Below, in pieces: positions 6,009 to 13,075 of a stretch of 13,679 bases of DNA. The position numbers and the translations under genes were made by a program. Numbering within the stretch: the stretch's first letter is position 1; each line of letters starts with the position of its first letter. Under the pieces are notes generated by a model, which was not told the origin of the DNA, did not search any database, and saw only the letters and a program-made list of their open reading frames with translations. Source of the DNA: an uncultured Nitrososphaera sp. (lineage in GTDB: Archaea; Thermoproteota; Nitrososphaeria; Nitrososphaerales; Nitrososphaeraceae); contig CAMLKF010000047.1 in the NCBI GenBank assembly GCA_946480575.1, positions 1 to 13,679 of the forward strand, in the 5' to 3' direction.

Positions 6009-7823
6009 TTGGGCAATTCTGAAGCAGAAAATACGCACCGTGTTGCAGTACTTGACGAGGAGCTGTGCCAGCCGAAAAAGTGCGGGCTGGAGTGCATTGT
6101 CTACTGCCCAGTGAACAAGACCGGTGGCGCGTGTATCGTCCAGCGGCCGGAGGATAATAAAGCGCTCATTTCAGAAGACCTCTGCACGGGCTGCGGCATA
6201 TGCATCAAGAAGTGCCCCTTTGACGCGATCGTCATAGTCAACCTTGCAAAAGAATTGTCAGAGGACAAGGTCCACCAGTACGGCATCAATTCCTTCAGGT
6301 TCTATCGGCTGCCGACTCCAAAGAAGGGAGCGGTGGTAGGACTGGTAGGGCGGAACGGCATGGGCAAGTCCACAATCGTCAATGTCTTGTCGGGCAGCAT
6401 GAAGCCCAACCTTGGCAAGTACGACCAACAGGAAGTTTCTTGGGGCGAAGTTTTAAAGTATTATCAGGGCACCGAATTAAAGTCGCACTTTGAAAAGATA
6501 GCAAGCGGCAACATGCGGGCAAGCATCAAGCCGCAGCTAGTCTACCTCATTCCAAAGGCATTCAAAGGAACGACAAAAGAATTATTGAAGAAATATGACG
6601 AGCGCAAGGTTGCAGACAAATTGATACAGCAGCTTAGCCTGCAAAACATCCTTGACCGCGACATTGCTCAATTGAGTGGGGGCGAGCTCCAGAGGCTCGC
6701 AGTTGCAGTTGCGGCAGCAAAGGACGCCGAGTATTATTTCTTTGACGAGCCGTCTTCCTACAATGACGTTTACCAGAGGCTCGCAGTAGCCAAGGTCATA
6801 AGGGAACTGGCAGAGCAGGGCAAGAGCGTGATGGTAGTCGAGCACGACATGACATTACTAGACTACCTATCTGATTATGTCCACCTCATTTACGGCGAGC
6901 CGGGCGCATACGGCATCGTTTCTGGCATGCAGAGCACAAAAGTGGGCATCAACAATTTCCTCGAAGGGTTCTTGCCGGCGGAAAACGTGCGCTTCCGGGA
7001 CAAAGCGTTCAAGTTCGACATCACTTCCTCTAACGACGATGTCATCCTCGACATCCCTGCTGCCAGCTATTCCGACCTGACAAAATCGTTCCCGTCGTTC
7101 AACCTGAAGATAGCCGCCGGCAAGGTGAGAAAGGGCGAGATAGTCGGCATAGTAGGCGCAAACGCGCTTGGCAAGACGACGTTCATGCGCATGCTGGCCG
7201 GCATCGACAAACCTGATTCCGGCAAGATAGATGTCGGAGCAAAGATATCGTACAAGCCGCAATACCTGAACCAGGACTACGAAGGCGACGTCCGATCGCT
7301 GATGTATGCAGCTTACCAAAACCCTATAGAAGGGTCGAGCGTTGAAGAGCAGATAATCATCCCGATGGGCGTCAAAAAACTGTACGACAAGAGCGTCAAG
7401 AACCTGAGCGGAGGCGAGCTCCAGAAAGTCGCCGTCGTCGCATCGCTTTTGCGTCAGGCAGACATTTATGCTCTTGACGAGCCCTCCGCGTTTCTTGACG
7501 CAGAAGACAGGATTGCCGTTGCAAAGTTCCTGCAGCGCTTTGTCAGAGCGCAGGACAAGTCCGCGATCATTATCGACCATGATATGCAGCTAATTGATCT
7601 TGTGGCAGACACACTAGTGATATTCGAGGGCCAGCCGGCTCTGAAAGGCTCTGCAACGGCTCCTATACACAAAGAGGAGGGCATGAACAGGTTCCTCAAG
7701 GCGCTCTCGATCACCTACCGCCGCGACGAAACGACGGGCAGGCCGCGCGTCAACAAGGAAGGCGGAAGGCTTGACCGTGAGCAGAAACAATCCGGCAACT
7801 ATTACTACGTGAAGAACCAGTAA
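6009..7823 (+). CDS. rli1: ABCE1/Rli1 ribosome-recycling ATPase
   Basis: ABCE1 splits ribosomes after termination. The whole architecture is present in 604 residues. The N-terminal Fe-S domain holds CQPKKCGLEC...C plus CTGCGICIKKCP, eight Cys for two 4Fe-4S clusters. NBD1 has Walker A GRNGMGKST (114-122), signature LSGGELQR (222-229), Walker B FFDEPSS and switch His VEHD. NBD2 has Walker A GANALGKTT (383-391), LSGGELQK (466-473), LDEPSAFLD and IDHD. The conserved tail reads TGRPRVNKEGGRLDREQK. NBD2 has NA where the P-loop usually has NG, and the NBD1 D-loop reads SYNDV rather than SYLDV. TTG 6009 is preferred because the only good TATA box overlaps ATG 5982 (which would give 613 residues). 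Homologs usually begin only a few residues before RVAVLD. The next gene follows without a gap. Confidence 0.93.
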   Translation: MGNSEAENTHRVAVLDEELCQPKKCGLECIVYCPVNKTGGACIVQRPEDNKALISEDLCTGCGICIKKCPFDAIVIVNLAKELSEDKVHQYGINSFRFYRLPTPKKGAVVGLVGRNGMGKSTIVNVLSGSMKPNLGKYDQQEVSWGEVLKYYQGTELKSHFEKIASGNMRASIKPQLVYLIPKAFKGTTKELLKKYDERKVADKLIQQLSLQNILDRDIAQLSGGELQRLAVAVAAAKDAEYYFFDEPSSYNDVYQRLAVAKVIRELAEQGKSVMVVEHDMTLLDYLSDYVHLIYGEPGAYGIVSGMQSTKVGINNFLEGFLPAENVRFRDKAFKFDITSSNDDVILDIPAASYSDLTKSFPSFNLKIAAGKVRKGEIVGIVGANALGKTTFMRMLAGIDKPDSGKIDVGAKISYKPQYLNQDYEGDVRSLMYAAYQNPIEGSSVEEQIIIPMGVKKLYDKSVKNLSGGELQKVAVVASLLRQADIYALDEPSAFLDAEDRIAVAKFLQRFVRAQDKSAIIIDHDMQLIDLVADTLVIFEGQPALKGSATAPIHKEEGMNRFLKALSITYRRDETTGRPRVNKEGGRLDREQKQSGNYYYVKNQ

Positions 7824-8675
7824 ATGCCTCATATGCTAAAACAGGTCTTAGGTAGCATTCTTACCCCAGAAGAGGCAGCGCAGGTCTATTCCGCTTTCGA
7901 TCAAGTAGGCGACATCATCATAATCAAAATTCCAGACAACCTGATGCCCAAGAAGGCGCTTATCGCAAAGGCGATCCTTGGCAACATCAAGACCGCCAAG
8001 GCGGTGTTTGCGCAGGTCTCGCCGGTGAGAGGCGATTTCAGGATCAGGGATCTGGAATTCCTTGCAGGCGAAAACCGGACAGTGACAGAGTACAAGGAGC
8101 ACGCGTGCCGGTTCAAAGTTGACGTAGCAAGAACGTACTTTTCGCCGCGCTTATCAACAGAGCGGCAGCGCATCGCCCAGATGGTACAAGATGATGAAAC
8201 AATAGTCAACATGTTCGCAGGAGTGGGCACCTATTCCATTGTAATTGCAAAGGCAAACAAGACATGCAGAGTGTACAGCATCGATTCAAACGCCGTGGCA
8301 AGCGAGCTGTGCGAGATGAACGCAAAATTAAACAAAGTGCAGGATAGGGTCATCTCTATTTGCGGCGATGCGGCAGAGGTCATCAAGGACCAGCTTGCTG
8401 ATCAGGCCGATAGGGTGCTCATGCCGCTGCCGGAAAGAGCCAAAGAATTCATCGAGCCAGCAGTGCTTGCGCTAAAGAAGAAAGACGGGGTCATCCACTA
8501 CTTTGCCCACATCAAGGCCGACGGCAAGAAGGCAAGCCAAGAACTCGGGCTTGCCGACGCGCACGACGCTTTCCAAAAATATGACCACAAGATTCTGGGC
8601 ATCAGGGTCGTCCGCGAAGTCGGCCCGCAGATATACCAGATAGTTGCCGACGTTTCAGTCAGCCGCCGCCGCTAG
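7824..8675 (+). CDS. trm5: Trm5/Tyw2-family tRNA methyltransferase (class I SAM-dependent)
   Basis: This 283-residue protein resembles archaeal Trm5, which methylates N1 of G37 next to the tRNA anticodon and so guards the reading frame. Visible are the N-terminal FDQVGDIIIIKIP segment, TEYKEHACRFKVDVARTYF (88-106), FSPRLSTER (106-114), the SAM loop NMFAGVGTYSI (129-139), the acidic ribose ligand region YSIDSNAVA and the motif IV region DRVLMPLPERA (196-206). In Trm5 enzymes I know, motif IV reads NLP; here the Asn is replaced (PLP). The related Tyw2 aminocarboxypropyl transferase is the main alternative, though the EHGCRF-like motif and LPxxA favour Trm5. The ATG directly follows the ABCE1 stop with no gap, a translation-related operon. 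The 3' end overlaps the convergent minus-strand gene by 17 bases. Confidence 0.85.
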   Translation: MPHMLKQVLGSILTPEEAAQVYSAFDQVGDIIIIKIPDNLMPKKALIAKAILGNIKTAKAVFAQVSPVRGDFRIRDLEFLAGENRTVTEYKEHACRFKVDVARTYFSPRLSTERQRIAQMVQDDETIVNMFAGVGTYSIVIAKANKTCRVYSIDSNAVASELCEMNAKLNKVQDRVISICGDAAEVIKDQLADQADRVLMPLPERAKEFIEPAVLALKKKDGVIHYFAHIKADGKKASQELGLADAHDAFQKYDHKILGIRVVREVGPQIYQIVADVSVSRRR

Positions 8676-8892
8676 GCTTTTCTTCTTCAGACTTGGGCGC
8701 AGTCAGCATTGTGTAGCCGATCCAGCCGAGCACTAGCAGTAGCACGCCGACGGCTCCAAGGACCGTCAGCTGCATTATAATCATGCTCCATTCTGTGCCA
8801 AGCAGGAAATACGCATAGACAAAAAACGCGACGATTGCAACGACAAGAAGGGCAGCGCCAGCTCCCCTGCTTCCCCTTCTTTTGACGTTCAT
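8659..8892 (-). CDS. Small membrane protein, two predicted helices
   Basis: The 77-residue protein starts with a basic segment (MNVKRRGSRG). Two hydrophobic helices follow at about 11-31 and 39-63, and the tail is acidic then glycine-rich (SEEEKPSGGG). The positive-inside rule puts the N-terminus in the cytoplasm, and with two helices the tail also. No family is recognised; it could be a small regulatory or accessory membrane protein. The C-terminal 17 bases overlap the end of the methyltransferase gene on the other strand. ATG 8892 has a TATA-like element about 30 bp upstream, which supports the start. Confidence 0.65.
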   Translation of the reverse strand: MNVKRRGSRGAGAALLVVAIVAFFVYAYFLLGTEWSMIIMQLTVLGAVGVLLLVLGWIGYTMLTAPKSEEEKPSGGG

Positions 8893-8919
8893 GGCGAATG
8901 AAATGGCAATTGCAGTAAC

Positions 8920-8926
8920 TTAATAA
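8920..8926 (-). promoter_or_regulatory. TATA-like element for the two-helix membrane protein gene
   Basis: The minus strand reads TTATTAA, centred 30-31 bp before ATG 8892. It lies in the 44-base gap after the acetyltransferase stop, so the small gene has its own promoter. Confidence 0.45.
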
Positions 8927-8936
8927 CTTTGTTTTG

Positions 8937-9434
8937 TTAGTTCAGCTCAAGCGCCATAAGGTAGGCGTCCTCGCCGTCTCTGTAGTACGAGCGCAGCCTG
9001 GACTTTGTCTCAAACCTCAGCCTCTCGTACATCTTGATGGCGCCAGTGTTGCTGACCCTCACCTCAAGGTATATCTCGTCGCCTCTTCTGTGCATCACAC
9101 CGTTGATGCCCTCAAACATTAGCGCCTTGCCGAGCCCCTTGCCCCTGTGCTCCTCGAGCACCGCCACCGACACGACGTGGCCCTTCTTGACAAAGCCTAG
9201 CTTGCGGAAATTGGAAAAGCCAAACTCGATCTTGCACATGATGTAGCCCACAATCCTGTTATCCAGCTCTGCGACAATGAACGCCTCGGGCAATTCCCGG
9301 AGGATAGATTCAAAAAAGTAGTCCGAGTAGTGCTCTGGCAGGGCGGACATGTTGATGTCGATCACAGCTGGAAGGTCCTGCTCTTCGCAGCGGCGAATTA
9401 CATAGTCGCCTATTTTTCGCAGAGCAGTTTGCAA
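8937..9434 (-). CDS. rimI: Ard1/RimI-type N-terminal acetyltransferase (GNAT fold)
   Basis: From TTG 9434 the protein has 165 residues. The GNAT domain opens with YVIRRCEEQDLPAVIDIN. The acetyl-CoA loop is VVSVAVLEEHRGKGLGKAL, containing the R/QxxGxG/A motif as HRGKGLG. The C-terminal part reads EVRVSNTGAIKMYERLRF and then YYRDGEDAYLMALEL, which is the hallmark of archaeal Ard1/Naa10-like enzymes. These acetylate the alpha-amino group of nascent or mature proteins. The frame stays open upstream to another TTG at 9491, and the first in-frame ATG (about residue 29) would cut into the fold. TTG 9434 is chosen because a TATA box (9461-9467) is centred 30 bp upstream of it and would leave 9491 untranscribed. 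The gene is divergent from the M50 protease. Confidence 0.88.
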   Translation of the reverse strand: MQTALRKIGDYVIRRCEEQDLPAVIDINMSALPEHYSDYFFESILRELPEAFIVAELDNRIVGYIMCKIEFGFSNFRKLGFVKKGHVVSVAVLEEHRGKGLGKALMFEGINGVMHRRGDEIYLEVRVSNTGAIKMYERLRFETKSRLRSYYRDGEDAYLMALELN

Positions 9435-9460
9435 CGCAACAACTAAAGACAGAGACACAC

Positions 9461-9467
9461 TATTTAA
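9461..9467 (-). promoter_or_regulatory. TATA box for the acetyltransferase gene
   Basis: The minus strand reads TTAAATA, centred 30 bp before TTG 9434. It lies downstream of the alternative TTG start at 9491, so it argues for the shorter protein. Confidence 0.55.
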
Positions 9468-9494
9468 CCTTACAGTTCTTCCGAGGGACAATGC

Positions 9495-9500
9495 TTTAAT
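9495..9500 (+). promoter_or_regulatory. TATA box for the M50 protease gene
   Basis: TTTAAT is centred 29-30 bp before GTG 9527, so the protease message is probably leaderless with a GTG start. It sits back-to-back with the acetyltransferase TATA box about 34 bp away. Confidence 0.5.
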
Positions 9501-9526
9501 CTGGTTGGCGCTAAAATGAGAATGTA

Positions 9527-10678
9527 GTGGCTACCATTCTCAACGGCGACTATGCCCGCGTAGTCCCGCTGGTTTCATCGTTCTTTACCATCAAGGACTT
9601 CCAGAGAAACGCCAGCGAAGGCACAGTCCAATTCCTGATAGCCGAGTCCAGCAACTTCAGCAGCAAGTTTCAGTCACTCCTTGGCAAGCTTGGCAAGGCA
9701 GACATGGTGGCGTTTGCCAAGCGATCAAAGTACGTCTCTAGGCCGATGCCTACACTGACCTCTGTGAGGCTCTCGGTGAATGACGGCGTGGTTATTACCG
9801 TGGCAAGGCTTCCAAAGCAAAAGGCTAAAGCCAAAAACTGGCTGCCAGTGCCGCTCTTCCTTTTCATGGCCACTGTCGCCGTCGTGTTCTTTGACGGCCT
9901 GTTCGTCCGGTCACAGTCGGCATTTGCCAATGAGTTCATACAAGATCCTTTCCTACTGACAGCGATCTACACGCTGTCGCTGATGGGGATACTGGGAATA
10001 CACGAGCTCGGACACATGCTGGCAGCTAGAAAGTACGGGATCAGGGCGTCTTGGCCCTACTTTATACCTGGCGTCCCGGGTCTCATCCCGACGTTTGGAG
10101 CCATGATACAGATAAAGAGCAACATGACCAGCAGGAACGTCCTGTTCGACGTCGGTATAGCCGGCCCGCTGGCCGGTCTGATAGTCACGGTAATCGTGTC
10201 CATCTACGGCTCTTCGATATCTGTCCTGATACCCGCGGACCAGGCCGAGAGGTTTGAGCCCATACAGTTCGATCTGAGCCTGCTCATGCTGACCACCATG
10301 GACCTGACCGGCAACGTCATGCAGAACACGGTGCTCGTGATGTCGCCAGTACTCTTTGCAGCCTGGATAGGGTTCCTGATAACGTTCCTTAACCTGCTGC
10401 CCGCCTGGCAGCTTGACGGCGGACACCTTGCAAGATCGGCGCTCGGGGTCAGGCCGCATAGGGTGTTGACCTATGCCAGCGTGGCGATCCTGTTTGTGCT
10501 GAGGTTCTACCCGATGGCGTTACTCGTGCTCTTTTTCAGCATGAGAGCGCCGGAAAGCACGCCTCTGGACGACGTGACGCCGCTGTCGCAAGGCCGCAAA
10601 GCGCTTTTCGTGGTTGCGTTGGGACTGGCAGTCCTCTGCGCGCCAATCCCCTCGGAGTTTGTCAGGTTCTTGCTTTGA
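9527..10678 (+). CDS. Site-2-protease-like intramembrane metalloprotease (M50, EGY-like)
   Basis: The 383-residue protein has a soluble N-terminal domain (1-105) and then a membrane domain with about seven predicted helices. The zinc motif HELGH is at 159-163 in a helix (LMGILGIHELGHMLAARKYG). The third zinc ligand is Asp297 in NLLPAWQLDGGH, corresponding to the family's NPxxxLDGG. PYFIPGVPGLIPTFGAMIQIKS and DVGIAGPLAG are typical of the EGY-like S2P subgroup, which lacks a PDZ domain. Such enzymes cut substrates within membrane helices, often releasing regulators; no candidate substrate or anti-sigma-like partner is seen nearby. GTG 9527 is the start, with a TATA box 30 bp before it. Pro-Ala replaces the usual Asn-Pro pair before LDGG by one step (NLLPAWQLDGG). 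The 3' end overlaps the convergent gene by 17 bases. Confidence 0.9.
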   Translation: MATILNGDYARVVPLVSSFFTIKDFQRNASEGTVQFLIAESSNFSSKFQSLLGKLGKADMVAFAKRSKYVSRPMPTLTSVRLSVNDGVVITVARLPKQKAKAKNWLPVPLFLFMATVAVVFFDGLFVRSQSAFANEFIQDPFLLTAIYTLSLMGILGIHELGHMLAARKYGIRASWPYFIPGVPGLIPTFGAMIQIKSNMTSRNVLFDVGIAGPLAGLIVTVIVSIYGSSISVLIPADQAERFEPIQFDLSLLMLTTMDLTGNVMQNTVLVMSPVLFAAWIGFLITFLNLLPAWQLDGGHLARSALGVRPHRVLTYASVAILFVLRFYPMALLVLFFSMRAPESTPLDDVTPLSQGRKALFVVALGLAVLCAPIPSEFVRFLL

Positions 10679-11792
10679 GGAGCGTAATATCGGCGTCTGA
10701 CAGCACAAGCGCCTTGTAGCTCTTGCCGTGCCTGTCGGGCAGCTTGTCAAGGATGTCCTTCATTCCTGCATACGTGGCAAAGCCGAGCTTGGTTCTGGCG
10801 TAATAGTGGGGAAGCGTCGACACGAGCCCGAGCTCGTACTTTTGGCGCAATTCTTCGATGTACAGCAGGTGCTCCAGCCCATCAATGTATGGGCTTGCTT
10901 GCAGCTGCTCGGGCTTGAGCCTTCCCTCTATGAACATCTGGAGCGCCCCGCCGCCGACTCCTTCGCGGTTTTCCGCAAGCAGTATCGCCGAGCCATCCTC
11001 CCTGACAATGTGGACAGAGTTCCAGAGCGAGTTGAGCGCGCTGGCTAAGGTCGAATGCGACCCGGCCTCGCTGCTTGCGCTTATTATGGCGCACTTCACC
11101 GGATCGGTTTCAACTTCAGATTCCGACTTTAATTGCGATACTGCCTTGTCGAAAGCCTCTGCAATGCTTCCTATGTGAACGCCGGCAATGCCTTCGCTGT
11201 TGGCCACCAACTCGATAGATGTCGCCGGGATGCCTTCTATTGAGGAAATCGCGACCTTGAGCGGGCCGCCCTCGATGCCCGGCGCCGGCCAGTTGCCCTG
11301 CCTTGCCTTGAATGCCTCTGCCATCTGGTCGGCAAGCAGGTTGCGCACAAGTGCAGTCGGGGCGCCGGCAAACCCGAACAGGGGGTCGTAGGCGACGCTT
11401 GAAACGACGACTGCACTCTGGAACTTGCTGATCCGCTCCTGCAGCGGCGACTGATAGTCGATGCGGTTTATTGACACCAGTTCGCCGCCGGCCGCAGCAG
11501 TCAGGTTGGTGCGGAGGGCGCCGGCCATCCTGCCTGGCACGTCCACTGTAACATTTGCAAAGCCCTTTGCACGGGCAGCTGCTGCAAGCATCGCCGCCGC
11601 CTTGGCAGTAGCCTTTGAAGCCGACAGCGCGAGGACAAGCATATTGTCCGTGACAGGCACGCCTCCGATGGCGGCTTTTACCTCCTCTTCGGCCAACGCT
11701 TGAAAGCTGGAAGAGATCTGGTTTGCCAGGTTCTCAAACCTGATGTCCAGCACTACGTCAGTGGTGCCGTACCTGAGCCATATCTCTGGCAT
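10662..11792 (-). CDS. LarA-fold (DUF2088-like) protein lacking lactate racemase active-site residues
   Basis: The 376-residue protein aligns by eye with nickel-pincer lactate racemase LarA. The N-terminus MPEIWLRYGTTDVVLDI matches LarA's MxxIxLPYGxxxxxxxI. DPLFGFAGAPTALVRNLLAD matches the HFFAGFSGGRKSVLPGIA region. ILLAENREGVGGGALQMF matches the ..A...DGHGGEGF loop. The C-terminal LGLVSTLP...AGMKDILDKL matches the final LarA Rossmann-like domain. The catalytic residues known for L. plantarum LarA are absent: the HxxxH pair has no counterpart in the ARAKGFANVTVDVP stretch, the later His falls on YDP, and the cofactor-bearing Lys falls in GAPTA. It is therefore probably not a racemase; a binding or regulatory role, or another reaction, is possible. 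ATG 11792 lies 30 bp from a TATA-like box shared with the divergent pyrE. Confidence 0.6.
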   Translation of the reverse strand: MPEIWLRYGTTDVVLDIRFENLANQISSSFQALAEEEVKAAIGGVPVTDNMLVLALSASKATAKAAAMLAAAARAKGFANVTVDVPGRMAGALRTNLTAAAGGELVSINRIDYQSPLQERISKFQSAVVVSSVAYDPLFGFAGAPTALVRNLLADQMAEAFKARQGNWPAPGIEGGPLKVAISSIEGIPATSIELVANSEGIAGVHIGSIAEAFDKAVSQLKSESEVETDPVKCAIISASSEAGSHSTLASALNSLWNSVHIVREDGSAILLAENREGVGGGALQMFIEGRLKPEQLQASPYIDGLEHLLYIEELRQKYELGLVSTLPHYYARTKLGFATYAGMKDILDKLPDRHGKSYKALVLSDADITLLKART

Positions 11793-11817
11793 TTAGTGCT
11801 AGTGGATAATAATAAAA

Positions 11818-11827
11818 GATAAAAATG
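11818..11827. promoter_or_regulatory. Shared bidirectional TATA-like element between larA-like gene and pyrE
   Basis: The A/T-rich core GATAAAAATG (plus) lies midway between ATG 11792 (minus) and TTG 11850 (plus), about 28-30 bp from each. Those are the spacings expected for leaderless starts in both directions. An adjacent AATAATAAAAG stretch (11808-11818) could supply a second box. Confidence 0.5.
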
Positions 11828-11849
11828 AATCTCTTGCACGATATAGCTG

Positions 11850-12485
11850 TTGCCAGCCACAACCGATTTTATCCTCGAGTTCGCCTCGTTTCTGCTCAAG
11901 AGCAACGCGCTCCGCTTCGGTGCCTTTACGCTTGCCAGCGGCAAGCCAAGCCCCTACTACATCGACCTGCGCATGCTGCCAAGCTTCCCCAAGCACTTCC
12001 GCCTGACGATAAACGCGCTGAAAGAGACAGTTGCTAAAAAGATAGGCGCTGACTTTGACGCCTTTGCGTCAGTGCCAACTTCAGGGCTTGTATTTGGATC
12101 TGCGCTTGCTTACGAGATGGTCAAGCCCTTTGTCTATGTCCGCAAAGAGTCGAAAGGCTATGGCACGAGCAAGCTGGTAGAGGGCCACCTGCCATCCGGC
12201 GCCCGCGTGGTTATCGTGGACGACGTGGCGACCACCGGCACTTCGGTGAGCCACGCAATTGATGCCATCCGGGCAAACGGAGGCATCGTCGACAATGTCG
12301 TGGCGCTCGTGAGCAGGACGGAAGGCGCTGAAGAACTGCTAAAAAAGACGAATGTCAAGCTGACAGCAGTCGCCACCGTAAACGACATTGCCAGCGCGCT
12401 TCACAAGGCTGGCCTTATCGATGACAATACTCTCGAGTCGGTGATAAAGCAGATGGCTTCGAGGGGCGACTACGAAAACGAGTAG
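11850..12485 (+). CDS. pyrE: Orotate phosphoribosyltransferase
   Basis: This 211-residue enzyme makes orotidine 5'-phosphate from orotate and PRPP in pyrimidine synthesis. The PRPP motif VVIVDDVATTGTSV is at 120-133. The substrate-binding region has FGAFTLASGKPSPYYIDLR (23-41). The flexible catalytic loop region VRKESKGYGTSKLVEG (97-112) carries the conserved Arg-Lys and Lys. Length is normal for the family. TTG 11850 is the start: an in-frame TAG lies two codons upstream (11844-11846), there is no in-frame ATG before the conserved N-terminus, and a TATA-like box lies about 28 bp upstream. An ATG at 11825 is in another frame and inside the promoter. It ends two bases from the convergent tbp gene. 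Regulation is not visible beyond the divergent promoter. Confidence 0.95.
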   Translation: MPATTDFILEFASFLLKSNALRFGAFTLASGKPSPYYIDLRMLPSFPKHFRLTINALKETVAKKIGADFDAFASVPTSGLVFGSALAYEMVKPFVYVRKESKGYGTSKLVEGHLPSGARVVIVDDVATTGTSVSHAIDAIRANGGIVDNVVALVSRTEGAEELLKKTNVKLTAVATVNDIASALHKAGLIDDNTLESVIKQMASRGDYENE

Positions 12486-12495
12486 GGCTAGCCCT
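12484..12495. repeat. 12-bp perfect palindrome at the pyrE/tbp tail-to-tail junction
   Basis: AGGGCTAGCCCT is its own reverse complement and spans both stop codons (TAG 12483-12485 on plus, TAG 12490-12488 on minus). It could fold as a short stem in either transcript, but it has no T-run, so a terminator role is only a guess. Confidence 0.4.
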
Positions 12496-13051
12496 CGTAA
12501 ATCATCAGGTTCTTTTCTTCAAGGAGGGTGTGGAGGTTGTGCACCGCGCGGTAGACCTCGCTTTCTTTCTTGGCGCCGGTGCATACCAGCTTGCCGCTTG
12601 CAAACAGCAGGATCACCGTCTTGGAGTCGAGCATCCTGTGAATGAGGCCTGGGAACTGCTCCGGCTCGTACATGCTCCTTGGCAGCACCCTTGCCGCCAG
12701 CTCTAGGTGGATCTTACCTCCGAGGCTTGCCGACGCAACAATGTTCTGGATCTCTATTTGCGGCTCGTGCTCGAGCGGGATACCTCCTTTTTTCAGCTTT
12801 AGCACTACGTTCTTGACGGCCTGTATCGCCATCTTTTCCGACTTTGCTCCAGTGCAGACCATCTTGCCGGAGCTAAAGATCAGCGTGGCGGTCTTGGGCG
12901 ACCTCAGCCTGAACACGAGGCCGGGAAATTGATCTGGATGGTATTCAACATCTGGAAAAATCTGGGTAATCAGGTTAAGGTTAACAGTTTGGTTTACAGT
13001 AGCAGAAGCTACAACGTTCTCAATGCTTACAATGGGCTTGGTCTGGGGCAT
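12488..13051 (-). CDS. tbp: TATA-binding protein (archaeal TBP)
   Basis: The 187-residue protein is the general transcription factor that binds TATA boxes and recruits TFB. It consists of the two imperfect repeats of the saddle fold. Repeat 1 (about 8-92) has NVVASATVN, FPGLVFRLRSPKTATLIFSS and GKMVCTGAK. Repeat 2 (about 98-182) has NIVASASLGG, FPGLIHRMLDSKTVILLFAS and GKLVCTGAK. The DNA-kinking Phe pairs are present (Phe42/Phe59 and Phe133/Phe150). The second repeat has HRM where YRL or FRL is common. Unlike many archaeal TBPs it has no acidic C-terminal tail, only LEEKNLMIYEG. ATG 13051 has a TATATATATA box 30 bp upstream. It may bind its own promoter (see the palindromic TATA-like site at 13062-13071). 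Whether the genome has other TBP copies cannot be told from here. Confidence 0.96.
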   Translation of the reverse strand: MPQTKPIVSIENVVASATVNQTVNLNLITQIFPDVEYHPDQFPGLVFRLRSPKTATLIFSSGKMVCTGAKSEKMAIQAVKNVVLKLKKGGIPLEHEPQIEIQNIVASASLGGKIHLELAARVLPRSMYEPEQFPGLIHRMLDSKTVILLFASGKLVCTGAKKESEVYRAVHNLHTLLEEKNLMIYEG

Positions 13052-13061
13052 ATATACGCCG

Positions 13062-13071
13062 CTTTATAAAG
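13062..13071. promoter_or_regulatory. Palindromic TATA-like site inside the tbp promoter
   Basis: CTTTATAAAG is a perfect palindrome with a canonical TATA core, placed between the main tbp TATA box and the deduced start, centred about 15 bp upstream of ATG 13051. It is too close to be the tbp TATA box itself. Binding of TBP here could block initiation; this is inference. Confidence 0.45.
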
Positions 13072-13075
13072 GCGT

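Noticed and set aside
6867..7580. 237-residue open frame antisense to ABCE1
   Set aside because: It lies wholly inside the NBD coding region and shows no recognisable motif or promoter.
9435..9491. TTG 9491 as the acetyltransferase start
   Set aside because: It would put the TATA box inside the coding region; the added residues are not part of the GNAT fold.
9953..10459. 168-residue open frame antisense to the M50 protease
   Set aside because: Very rich in Arg, Gln, Tyr and His with no hydrophobic core; a shadow of the protease.
8659..10678. Identical 17-base overlaps at two convergent gene pairs (8659-8675 and 10662-10678)
   Set aside because: The overlapping sequences are unrelated, so the equal length is most likely chance.
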